The position numbers and the translations under genes were made by a program. A stretch of DNA of 64,000 nucleotides from Setaria digitata (taxonomy: Eukaryota; Nematoda; Chromadorea; Rhabditida; Setariidae), in assembly GCA_003640385.1 (NCBI GenBank), contig RCAB01000132.1, positions 62,001 through 126,000 on the forward strand, written 5' to 3'. Shown here in pieces: positions 50,052 through 62,036 of this stretch (positions are counted from its first letter, which is position 1; every line of letters begins with the position of its first letter). A model generated the notes under the pieces. The model did not search any database and was not told the DNA's origin. It saw only the letters and a program-made list of their open reading frames with translations.

Positions 50052-51031
50052 CTTTCTGTCCGTCAGTTTATATTTGTATATATGTCAATTTAATATATAT
50101 TTTAGGCTAATCTATGTTTATGTTAGGTTGACATGGATGTTTATGTGGGGATGTCTAGTTTTTATCATGAAAATAAGGCGTTGGGAAATTTCTCATGAAT
50201 TAAGCTGCTAAAATAAAAAACATTCTAGAGACAAAAAGTCTTTTTTGTAAAGCACACAGGATATGTTAGACATTGAAAATTTCTTTTTACCACAGTGATG
50301 AAAAAACTTTCATTAAATTGTTAAATAAGAAAAAGGAGAATGTGTTAGGTAGAGGGAAATTTTTTCATGTAAGTGATGAGGATTTGGTGATCAGTTTGTT
50401 TTCTTCATTTCATGAGTGTGGATCCAGTACCATTTCTCTGAGGTGGCGATGCAATTTCCTCCTTTGCAGTGGACACAACATAACATCATGATTCCTGCCT
50501 AACCTTACACTGCTTTTTTAGATAAGCCAGAGTGCTAAAATAGTATGATATGCTAAGTTCATGGAAGAAGTTTTGCTGGCAGGATTTAGAGTTAGAAAAC
50601 GTGGGAAAAGTTCACTTTACAATATTGATTCAAATAAAATAGGGATAGGTTGGATCTTTGGAAATTGTAGATATTAATGATAATAATTATCATACTGCAA
50701 TTTTTTTTTTGTAAGCGTTCATGGAGCTACAGAATGAATAATAATGGGAACATAGAGGAAACAAAGATTTATATTTATGAATGTCTTACATTACATTCTT
50801 TTTTAGTTTTTTCTTTTTTTGTTATTTTTTTTGTTTCGGTGGAAAAAATTATGTCAAAGAGGGAGGAAGCGAAAAGCGAACTAACACATTAGGAAAAAGG
50901 ATAAGAGTTAGGAAGTTGAAGTAGGTAATTGTTATCTTACTATTGAGTGAGTGGATGGAAATGTGTTACGAAGATGGATGCGATAAAAGAGCCGCTTACA
51001 GTGTGGCTTTTTTTGGTAATGTAAATATTGA

Positions 51032-51280
51032 ATGCTTTTAAGCATATGTTATTTCTATCCTGTTCCTCGACTTTTAGTTATTCGAGGAAATTTTTTGTTT
51101 TTGGGAGGGGTGAAGATTTTCGACGAAAGAAATGTGTTGCTCTTTTTTGGCGAACCGGAGAAAAGCGGAAAAGGGAAGAGGGATTACATTGTGGTAGATT
51201 TGCTGAAAAAGCAGCAGCAGCAGCAGCAGAGCAGGAGCAAGATGAGGAGAAGGAAAGAGAGGGTGGAAATTTTTATTTAG
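51032..51280 (+). CDS. 82-codon ATG frame with a polyglutamine run
   Basis: An uninterrupted frame with an ATG start encodes a hydrophobic N-terminus, GGVKIFDERNVLLFFGEPEK, then six Gln from a CAG repeat (51212-51229) and an Arg/Lys-rich end. The purine-rich strand bias also leaves another frame open with a polyalanine run. It lies 1.1 kb upstream of the short fos-1 exon, so it may be an upstream frame in a leader, a separate small gene, or chance. Confidence 0.25.
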   Translation: MLLSICYFYPVPRLLVIRGNFLFLGGVKIFDERNVLLFFGEPEKSGKGKRDYIVVDLLKKQQQQQQSRSKMRRRKERVEIFI

Positions 51281-52311
51281 GAAAGGAGAAAAGGCGTCTG
51301 ATATTGGTATTGATAGCGATAATCGTATCAATGCAACGGTGATGGGATAGTTTTTTCATGGGTATGGTAAAATAATAAAGAGGGAATGAGATGATGGGTC
51401 GGACAGAAAGATTGGGCAAGACGCGAGAGCCATAAATCTTTGTGGAAGAATTTTTACAGATTTCGTTCAGTTTTGATCTGTCCAACGATGAAATGATTTC
51501 ATTCTACTTTGAAATAATGAGCATTTGAAGAATCATTATTGTCAGTGATGAATGTTGGTTGAAATTATTGAAGGAATTGAAGTTTGTTAAATTTTGAAAA
51601 TCTGAAATTGATAACGTGACTCGGCATTTGATCTTAAATCTGGTTGTATTTGTTAGTGTCGGCTTTTGGTTGACGTTCCTTTTTTTTCCCATTTTTATTG
51701 CTTAGGAATTGTCAAATTTCACGTGAGATAAAAATTTGATTAGAAAGGTGGACATAAGTTTATGATTACTGTATATATTATATGCTGTGAAGAATGATAA
51801 GGAGGAATAAAAACAATGTATTCAAACAGCTAATTAGCAAAGAAGGTGTTTTAAAACGTTATGACGTAAATTCAATGTATTTTCGATTCCAGGGATGGAA
51901 GTTGAAGTTGATTACATTGATATAAATTGTGGAAGTTAGTGAAGAGTTGCTTAAGATCTATGCGGGATGGAATTTATAGGAAGCCTTTCCATTTTCACCA
52001 GAGCAAAATATTCAAAATATCCTTTACTTACAAATTTATCAGTCGGTCGGTAATCTCTATCTGTAAACATTATTATATATCATAGAAGAAGTTGCAAAAA
52101 GAACCATTGCAGCAGTGGCCTGCTGTTGCATATATTTTCTTGAAAATGTTTAAATTTTAAAGAGAATTTTTAGCAGAATAAGATTGAATACCTTTTTTTT
52201 TCTTTTTTTCCGCGAAATGTCGTTCTCACTTATGACGTAAACGTTTCGTTATTTTCTTTCTCGTTTTCTTTTCATTTGACTCAAACATTTTTGCTGTTTA
52301 ACTTTCAACAG

Positions 52312-52433
52312 GTCTTCGGAGTGCTTTTTCACAAAATCCAGCTGAGGAAGAAAGTTTCACCGGTTCATTACGGTGGCACTAAGTTATGGTTGTACGTCCA
52401 ATACCATCACCAGGATTACCGTCTATGTATGAG
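52312..52433 (+). other. fos-1: Alternative first coding exon of fos-1 (short isoform)
   Basis: The acceptor ACTTTCAACAG ends at 52311 (cis or trans-splice), followed by 74 bases of leader with an in-frame TAA, then ATG at 52386 and 16 codons (MVVRPIPSPGLPSMYE) to the donor GAG|GTAGCT. The exon ends in phase 0 and joins in frame to the exon at 57097, giving a 369-residue protein that lacks the 199-residue low-complexity N-terminus but keeps the whole bZIP. C. elegans fos-1 likewise makes long and short proteins from two promoters. Confidence 0.65.
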
Positions 52434-55159
52434 GTAGCTTACATTCTTTTTTGTTCAGTTAAGTTTTGCGTCTTTTCAGATTTTGTTGAATTTTTGTTCT
52501 TCGCTTAGGTTTGATCTGAATAGTTAAAGCAGTAATAGACAAATAACTGTTGTCAGATTTAGTATTCCCAGTGGACGAGGGGAATTTATTGTCACTATTC
52601 CTGTTTGTCGCAGAAGCTATGTTTTTCGTTATTTAGCAATGAAATTGGGATTTAAATGCAAAATGAAATTTTTATTCATCACATTTGTTCATTTCATTAA
52701 TTCATATTAAGTCGATTCTTTGAAATAAGTAGGAAGCTATTACTGCATTTATAGTATTTTAAACAATTGATACAAACGGTGATTCAAGCCTCTGTATCTA
52801 TATCAGAAAAATTGCCCGAGCTGCGCATGCTTAACGTTGTAAAATAAAAAGTTTCACTTGTAAACTGCTGACAGATTTCATTGAGAATTTACGCAGTTTT
52901 AGAAGCCATTATGCTCAATATTTATATTTTTATTATAAATTAACGATGATTTTAACCTCTCGCCTTAGACTGTGTCTCAAGATTCAAAAAATTATAAATT
53001 GTAATTAATACACTTTTCGAGAATTCAGTAGCGTTGTCTTTCGGATTCGAAAATAATTATTTTCCTTTTTTCCGAAAGCTGTAGTTTTTAATAGCGCTAA
53101 ATTTTTCGTCAGTCTCGTCTTTTGTGTAATGTATTTTTTTTTTTTTCTCTCCCTCTCTATATTTTTTTTTTTTCGTAAAACCGAAACAGTTTTTTCGTTT
53201 TATTTCCACCCATATATGTTTTATTTGTATAATAATCACCAACCAGCTGTATGTCAATATTAACAATGATAATAAATGTAAATGATAGGATGGAATAGAA
53301 ATTAGTCGCAGTAATAGTATAAATGAAAATATTTTTTACAACTTTAAAAAGATATTTTCAATTTTTTTTGGACTTGTTTTTTCGTTTTTCCACTTCAGGC
53401 GGGAAGAATTCTCTATATTATTACAACTTAATCGAAGGAAAAAAGTATTGCAAAATTTTATACTTGTCTTATCCACTGCGCTGAGAATTTTGCATTTAAA
53501 GATGGGAAGTGAACTAATTTAAAGATGGTTCTAAGGGCTTTTAAAAAGTATGGATTGCATGGAATCTGTTGGTATTATGCCTTAATTTTGTGATGTCTGA
53601 CAGAAGATTTGTGATATTTTATGTTAATACTTGGATAGTTTATGCGATCAAGATTTTTAATTTAATTCTAAATCATGGCTTGTAAACTTTAATCTTATGC
53701 TGCAGAGGCAAAAAGTGCTAACTTTATGAGCAGCGCCAGTTTAGAATTTCTTATGTAAAATTGTTATTAAAACAAGCATGTGTTTATTCTCCACATATTT
53801 AAATCTGGTACATATCTCAGAAGTAAATATAGTTAGAGAGGCTTCTTTTGGAATGGTGGCAAATGATTTTTTGAATGGAATGCAGAATAAAAAGAAGGAA
53901 ATTTATGCTGATATCTCTCTTTGTGATTTGTATATTACTTTATCAAGCGCAGATTGAAGTAACTTTCGTAACTGCTAACTAAATGGAGCAAGAAACTGAA
54001 AAGATTGAAAGGCGCTGACAGAATGGAAATGATATTTGATGAAATGTTAGTAGGTTTGGGTCTAAAATGCATCACCGTTATCATTCCATCGAAGTTTTAA
54101 TCGTTCAGGGAATTAATATTTTCAAGTAAAAGAGGTAAGGAATAGATATCGTCGCTGAAGTGAGATCCATTGTTCGTTTCACTTTCGTGGTTTTGGCCGA
54201 ATCTTGTGATTAGTGCCACCGTAGTTGATAAAATTTTCATATGGGTAAAATGAATGTTATGCCGCGCCGGATGATGGCGATAGCATCAGTTCCTCTTTCT
54301 CTCTAGCATTTTTTTTTTTTTTTTTTATGAAAATACCGTAAAATAATATATCGTTTAAGCGTGTACTATGGACTTTCCCAATTGGCTGTGTTTGTGAACA
54401 CTGTAGAGTGTGTTTGCACTGTATAGTGTAATCTTGGGATCACTGGACTCGAAAATACGATCCAATTGAAAAAAAAAAAAAAAAAATCATTCTATTCGTA
54501 TTGTAATCCTTTGAATGATATTCCTGAAATTTCTCCATTTATTTTCATTGAGTGAAGTTTTACTGTATTTGGAATCGGAAGATGTATTTAATTTGAAATT
54601 TCGATGTGGAATTTAAGGTTGGGTCACAGTAAGCTATCTCGACTGACTCATGTCTAATCTTTCTACTTGTAAAGGGTTGGGAAAAAGTTCATTTTGTTTG
54701 GATTTTGTTGGTGGCGAGGCTTGTTTCTATACTAGTAAAACGCAGGAAAGTATAATTTTGACTGCTACCAGATGAAAAATATCACATTGCTAATCTTAGA
54801 ATGAAATGAGGAAGATCACAAAAGTAACAGGTAGTCATCGAACGTTATAACGGTTGCTGCAAAAATGCAACAAAAAAGCAGAAATAAAGGTGCGAAGCTC
54901 CCTTCGTTCGTTGTTACAAGCATCTCGGTTATTCATTTGCACGATTTGGTAGTGTAGATGTATTGGTATTGGTTATGGTGAAAGTTTTGTTGTGTTGCTA
55001 TTTGATTCATCTTGAAAAAATACAATAGGCATTAAAAATGGCAACATTTTTGATGCCCTTCTGTCGATGCCTCTGCGGCAAAGAAGCCATAATAGCTACC
55101 TCTTCTTGAACAATTTTATAACTAAACTGATGATGATATACGCAGGTGGAACGAACACA

Positions 55160-55285
55160 GTTTTTATTATTACTACTTTTATTATTATCACCGTTGTCAT
55201 CATTATTATTGTTTATTATTATCATTATCACTACCATTATATTTGCCATTATTATTATTATTATTATTACTGTTACTGTTATTAT
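55160..55285. repeat. ATT/ATC-rich low-complexity tract upstream of fos-1 long isoform
   Basis: Imperfect TTATTA and ATCATT triplet runs, 260-385 bases before the long-isoform ATG. Open frames here on both strands are repeat artefacts. Confidence 0.8.
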
Positions 55286-55544
55286 CATCCTTCTAACTGA
55301 AGGGAACTAAAAATTTTTAACTTTTGAAAGTATATGACATCTGCTGTCATCATCAACTTTCTTGCTTCGTTATCATTTTATTTGATTTCCTGTTGGCATT
55401 CCATTGTTGGATTCTATTATACGTATGCAGTTTTTGCCTCCGTTTTAATAACATTTAGCTACGTATTCAACTTTACTGTTGCTTCCATTCGTCTAACGAT
55501 ACAGAAGAGGAAGGCGAAGACTAATTTTTCGAATTAGTCCAAAA

Positions 55545-58500
55545 ATGAGTCAATCTGTGGTGAGCTGTAACAACAATCATCATCATCATCATCAGCAACA
55601 AGGTGCTAGTAATGTATGCAGTATTGTTGCACCAGCATGTTCCGCTCGTACGATTTATCCGGCAACTCTTGATGATAACTTACCTCCTGTAGGAGTTACT
55701 GATAATACTTCTGTTGTTGAGACTACCGTATTTGATTGTTCTCAACAAACGCGTGTTATTGTCGCACCAAATATATCATCATCAGTAGGGTCACCAGCAT
55801 TATCATCATCAGTATCAGCATCGTCATCTTTATCATCAGCAGTAGCAGTAGCAGTAGCTCATGTCCCGCAACAACAATCCCATCTAAATACCGAGGAATC
55901 TTCATCTAATACAGCATTGTATGGTTCAGGAAGTGCTTCACCATCATCACATTATCTTACAACACATGCAGGCTATCTGTCTGGTCATTCATCTGGTGGA
56001 CCATCATCAATGTTACATTCCTCATGCTCAACTTCAAGTTTTGTTTATCCATCCAATTTCTTCCAACCTTATTATGGCTTATCATCTACACTGAGCGAAT
56101 TCAATGTGTTACAGATGTGTTGTCAACCATTGTTCACTGAAGTGTGTCATCGTTTTTTTTTTTTTTCTTTTTTGTTTTAGCATATAATTCTTTTGTTATC
56201 AAATCAATTATTTTACTTCATTTTTTGTCCTTCAATACCATTAATACATCGTGCTTTATTATATCATTGAATTTAACTATTTATTGTGAAATTCAAAATA
56301 TTTTATCTGTTCTTCCCAACTGCTTAACTTTATTTATGTCGATATAGTATTTATCGTATTTTAATATTTGGACATTAATTTATATAAAGATATGGAATAT
56401 TTTGTAGCACTCTCTATATCGAACGGATATTGCTTATGATTTAAGCATAGTTCGGGCTTATAAATACCATTTATTTTTCATAAAATATAAATCTTTGGAA
56501 AAAAGGAAGAAGACAGCATCGTGCAACCTTTTGTTGTGGACTCTTTACCTTTCTTCCCTATTGATGGTATTTATATTCATGATGGGGAAGAAAAGCGAGG
56601 AGTCCACAATAAAAGTTTTTGGTTTTCGAGCCAGTTCTTGTTCTTTAAGGTGATTTGGAAAGCATGACAGGAATACTTTTATTTGATAATATCGATTATC
56701 GGAAGCTGATATATAGCATTGGTGTTAAAAATTTAATATCTGATGATGTGAATAATGTAATAATAATGGTTATTCATAAGTAATAAGCATTCATTATGCC
56801 CAAATCATTTTTATTATTATTTGATCTTTTCTTGGCAAAAAAAGTTCTTATCAAGTGTGCGAATCATTTCAAATTTCGCTCATTTAAATCTTTTTTTCAA
56901 TGCCTCAAAGAAGATTCGAATGGTTGAAATTCAATCTTTTCTCAAGATATAATTTCAAGTTGTTTAAATTTAGAAAGAAGGGAAAGTACCGTAACCGTGC
57001 AATTATTTGTGGAAGGTACCTTTAATTTATGATTAGAAAGAGAGTGAAGCTGTACATATTTTGTCCCTTTTTGTATAATCATGATAATTTTTACAGATAG
57101 CATCACAAGGGACTGATATAACGCCGACAGCTGAATCGTTGTACGGTTTTGCCAATCGCTTACATCCAATTACTCCAACTGGTAAACATTTATTTTCGTA
57201 TTGTTTTCTTGACTGTTTATTTGAAGATACGTAAAGTATTTGAGCTACCAAATTTGTTTTACGACAAGCGTACTAATAATTAAACTCTCATTGAAATTGC
57301 ACGTTTCCTTATCTATGAGTTTTATCATTTCCGGAATTTATATTTATAAAAATTGGATGCAGTGTTTTACGTTACCATCATTGTGGTTTCATACAGAGCT
57401 TTCACTGTGTCACTTTTTGGGCATAGTTCAAGGGTCGCATAAAACAAACCGGATTTAAAAGGAGGGGGAGAAATATGAGTATACTAATGTGCACCATTTG
57501 CAAGTGAATATTTTTTTATCCAGGTTTAGGGCTTGTAAAATTTCTCTTTTTCATTAATTTTGCTTCTTTTTTTTATAGGACGAGCAACCTTCAGGCGTTT
57601 TTCTTTACTGTTATCAACCGTGTTAAATTTTTTGCCTTAAGGGTCATGGCTTTCGAGTTGCTCTATCTTTTACATACAAAGCGACTATTTCTTACTATTT
57701 GTCGGCTGTTTGGATTTCCTTTTTTTTTTTCCAGGGAAGGGGAAAAGCAAAAATATAAGTGATCGATTAGACATTTGATTACTCAAGTATAAATCAAGTA
57801 GGCACATTAGCTTATAAACCAAATAGTTGGTTGTTCATTTTACTCTTTATTCACTTTTACATAATTATTTCATTTTGCTCGAAATAGTTTCTATGTTATT
57901 TTCACTATTAATATATACCATATATGCTGTTTCGCGGAGATGCTTTTGCTCATCGAGTTCTAAAATTTTCTGTTGACCATCTCATTGTCAAATTATGATG
58001 TTGATGATAAACCCAGTACGACTATGTAACATTGCGTTGTAATCAATCACTGTTCCAATTTTAGCGATCCTCTTTTTTGTATTGCAATGGTATTATATCT
58101 AATCCATCATTTTATATAGGTGGAGAAATTAATGGAGTGGTGTATTTCCGTCAACACTGTGTTTGTCACATTAAGTTAGTATAAGTTTATTCGTTAGATA
58201 TATTAAGGCTTCAACATTGCGAACATTTTTGGCCTTAAGCATTTTATAGTAACAATCGAAGAAATAAAAAAAAAGGAATGGAAAAGAGATAAAACAGAAG
58301 AATATTGTCGTTGGTAAAAAATTTTGGACATTTTTCTTCGTCTACTGTTATATTCTGTAGACATAGAAATAATGAGATAATTTCTGTTTTTTCATTTACT
58401 TTTACTACAACGAAAAGCTACTACTTCTCGATGAGACAGATTCTCTCATCAATTCCCTCCCTTAAGTACCTAAATTATGCTATCATATTGAATTTGATTT

Positions 58501-61500
58501 ATCATAATGTAAGAGCTCTTTGAATCTTAAGAAACAAAATTTCGAAGATTTAATTCTCAAATTCGCTTCCTTTTAAAATCGACATTCATTGCTTTGAATG
58601 CCTTTTTCTTCTTTACTTTTTTCCTTGGGCAAATTTCACTGATATATTCATCTTGCGTGTTGTCTCTCTCTCTCTTTGTCTCTATATGTATATATTGTGT
58701 CGCATATTTGCACAAGCTTTGTCCTGTCTGTTTATTTTCGAAGTGCACCTACTTCTCTTTCTTATTATTATAATATTTATTATCCTTCGTTCGTTTCTTT
58801 CTTTCGTCTGTCTTCCGCTTGTTACTTCCATCATATAATATTTGCAAAATGATGAAGCTACTGATATATCACCGCTGTATGTTTTTTTTGTACTTGGTAT
58901 CCCTCCTGCTATAAATATTGCACTCGTACCTTTCGCCAAAGATAGTCTAAATTGCTTGCTCATGAGATTGGGGTGTTTGTAGCGTCGTGATCAAAGTAAT
59001 CATAGAATTGGTATATATTATATGTTTGTTCATTAACAAGATTTGTTCGGTGGGATTTTGGATTTTTTTTTTTTTCAGCCTAAAGGCTGGACTTAGTAGA
59101 TTCATTTGTAGTGGAAATGTAATTGAAGTTTGCTAGTAATTCAATTGATCACTAGTACTATAGAGTGAATGTGAAATTGCCAAAGTTACAATAAAATGTT
59201 CATTTTGGTAGTAAAACTAAGCTTGAATTGGATAGAAAGCATCTCCTTCTTGTTAGTAACATTTGCTTTGGAATGGGCTACTAAAAAAAAGTGAAAATTG
59301 ACTTAGATTTGGGGAAAGCTTGGTGATTTGTGGTTATCGCTGACTGTTTCAGGACGACGAATGAGTTTTAAAAGGAGATTTAAGGACTTTTTGTTTTAAA
59401 GGAATGTTAGCGGTAATCAAGCTATCATAGTATTATTCGTGTAATTATTTTTTGATTTTTCAGTAAACTTTGTCGTTTGTCACCTTTCTGACGTCGTTTG
59501 CTTACATTGTCCAAATTGTCTTAATCGTGATTTTGGTGAGATAATTGTGGAAAGCGATGGTTTCGAAATTCCTGGGAATGTACTTGCGCAATGACTGCTT
59601 ATTCTAAGTAACCCACAAATGACATTATTTATTGATGTAAATAACATATTTTGTCCACTTGATTAAGCTATCTTACATGTTAATTCTCTAATGTAGCATT
59701 ATGCTTATTGCTTATTTTAAGGCGCCCATTATCAGCTTAACATGCCGCAAGCGTATCAAACGCGAACTAATTTTGTTGGAAATGCAATGACAAGACCAGC
59801 TTCAGCTACTGGTAAACGTGGTGGTCGGCGACCAAAAGAGTACGAAGAATATGTTAGTAAAGTTGTGTTTCATAGCCATTTCGAAGTAAAATTGATATTT
59901 TTATTGCTTTTTCTTTTATTTTCTTCCATTGTTAAAATTTTCTCATCACAGGATCACGTGACATTAAGTGAGGAAGAGCGTGATAAACGTGATAAAAGAC
60001 GTCTGCGGAATAAGGAAGCTGCAGCAAGGTGTCGACAAAGACGTCTAGATCTTATGGGTTCTCTCCAAAATGTAAGATTTATTTCTTTTATTGCAAAGTG
60101 TGAAAAAGGCTGTTTATTGGAGGTCTTAACATTATTTCTATTTTATTCAGCGAGCAATGAAAATACTGCATATAATTAACTCGGTCTTTTGGAAGGAATT
60201 GAATTCCACATGAATGTCCAGTTCAGGATTTTCTGTTGAACTGTTTAATTTCTTACTTTTGCAGGATAGAATTTTTAAGTTTTTCTAGAAGCTTTTGATA
60301 TTGCATTCGAACTACTGCTTAGTGATAGCAGTAGGCGTGAGGGTGGGTAAGGAGGAAGTCATTGAGAGCCTTAATCATTGTAAGGAAAAGTGTGATTTGA
60401 TATGCTCAATCCATGGTTTTTATGAATTTTTTTCTTTTCATTTAAAGTTTAATTCATACTTCCTTTCTTTTTTTTTTTTTTTTTTTTTTTTCTCCACCCT
60501 TTCGCTTCATTTCATCCACTCATTACTTAAATTTCCACTGGGTAATTTTGAAGCACATTATCATCTGAACTTTTCGGTGGTTCGAAAGAAAATTTATTGT
60601 TAAAGAACAAAAATTTAATGCTGATTTTTAGCAAGTGAATCAACTGAAGGAAGAAAATAAAATGAAAGATGCTAAAATTGCCGAACTGCAGCTGTTGGTA
60701 AAATTTTGATACATACTAGCATTTAATTCCTTTATTTTTTCTTTTTTTTTTTTTGTTTTTAAATATCAACCGATATAAAATTACTCGTCTACTCTATATT
60801 GTTCAGAGTTATTATCTTCTAATGGGAATACTCTCTCAGTTTAATTTTCTATATATTCCAGAAAAATGAGCTTATTGCTGTGATTCGTGATCATCACTGT
60901 GTTTTGCCTGAATCCCTTCGCCAGACATTAGATGTCGATATGTCTAGCACGCAGCAGTACATGCCACGTGGCGCACCGGCACCGGTGGTAACAGTACCAA
61001 CTAGTACTGAAATCGCACCTTACGCATCATCAGCACCATCACCACAGCCAGTACTTAGCAGCCGCAAACGACCGGCAAGTGCAATGATCCCAGACTTGAG
61101 GCCACCACCACCGCAGGCTGGTGCATCACCACTGGCAACAGCTGTAACGTTGAACAGAAATGATAACCAAACCAATATGTTAACAATGACGAAGGTGAAT
61201 TCTAGTAACGAATTTAGGATACGAAATTTGAGTTTAAAACCATGGTTTTGAATTCGAACTGGGGTTTTGAAGATATTCCTTACTGATCCAGTAACAAGTT
61301 TATTTTCAGGTTTTAGTGTTTCATTTTGTTAGTACCATACATTAAAGGAAAAAGGAACAAATGTTTCAGCCTTCATCATTGCAAATAAAGCAAGAACCAA
61401 CATTGTTCGATGTAAACAGTCGTGATTTGCCAGATGAAGAGATCAAACGTCCAACATCTTTAACATTTGCTGATGGTGTCACCACAACAACGGCTTATAG

Positions 61501-62036
61501 TTCATTGAGCAGCTCTGGTGTACCTATTACCACACCGTCCAATTTAATTGGTGGAGGTAGTGATAAATTTTATTTGAAAATCGTGTTTTTTTTTTTTTTT
61601 TTTTTTCATTTGGTTTCTAGATTTACCTTATAATTTAGAATAACTTTGCTGTTAAGATTGAAAAAAAAAAGTAATTCTCGAAGTATCTTATGAATTACGA
61701 ACTATTCTTATGATTTGATATGAAGTGTGATTAATATTTTTACATTTGAATGACAAATTCGAATGAAACGATCTGTTATCTGAATGTAAGTGTTTGTAGA
61801 TTCTGCGAATAGATGAATTTTGAATAGAAAAGACTTCATCTTCATACTCGAACTAATGAAGCTTTACCCTTTTGGTATAATTTCATTTTTTTTTAGCTAC
61901 ATCCGACTTTGGCGGCGTCAATTTATTAGATGGTCCAACGGGATTGACGCCTTGTCATCCGCCGCAAGCAACCGCATTCCAACTACCAAGTATGACGGCT
62001 CCACTTGGTGAAGGTCGCAGCTTTGAAACATTGTGA
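55545..62036 (+). CDS. fos-1: FOS-family bZIP transcription factor, long isoform (8 exons)
   Basis: This is the AP-1 partner of JUN; in C. elegans FOS-1 drives basement-membrane invasion by the anchor cell and gonad functions. Exons: 55545-56141, 57097-57181, 59722-59852, 59952-60071, 60632-60697, 60862-61194, 61370-61556, 61897-62036, all phase-consistent, giving 552 residues. The N-terminus is low-complexity (HHHHHQQQ at about 12-19, Ser-rich runs, SAVAVAVA). The DNA-binding region is RRLRNKEAAARCRQRR with Asn291, Cys298 and Arg299 in the bZIP spacing; the zipper has L309, L316, K323, L330, L337 and ends in H344 (IRDHHCVLP), as Fos proteins end in His. KRGGRRPKE before the basic region also resembles Fos/Fra. 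The C-terminal half is Pro/Ser/Thr-rich with a SUMO-type site IKQE at 450-453. The ATG at 55545 is the first after an in-frame stop at 55494. Confident for the family. Confidence 0.92.

Larger units (their letters stand above)
41000..52311. other. Long T-rich region upstream of fos-1, no supported gene apart from the 51.0 kb frame
   Basis: The + strand is strongly T-rich, as introns of + strand nematode genes are. Open frames such as 48286-48642 (118 codons, Phe/Ser/Leu-rich) follow from this bias. It may be a large 5' intron or the regulatory region of fos-1. The acceptor at 52311 implies an upstream leader exon or spliced-leader addition. Confidence 0.5.

Noticed and set aside
55007..55300. 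Frames on both strands through the ATT/ATC tract
   Set aside because: Low-complexity triplets give Ile/Val/Asn or Tyr/His runs on either strand; a repeat artefact.
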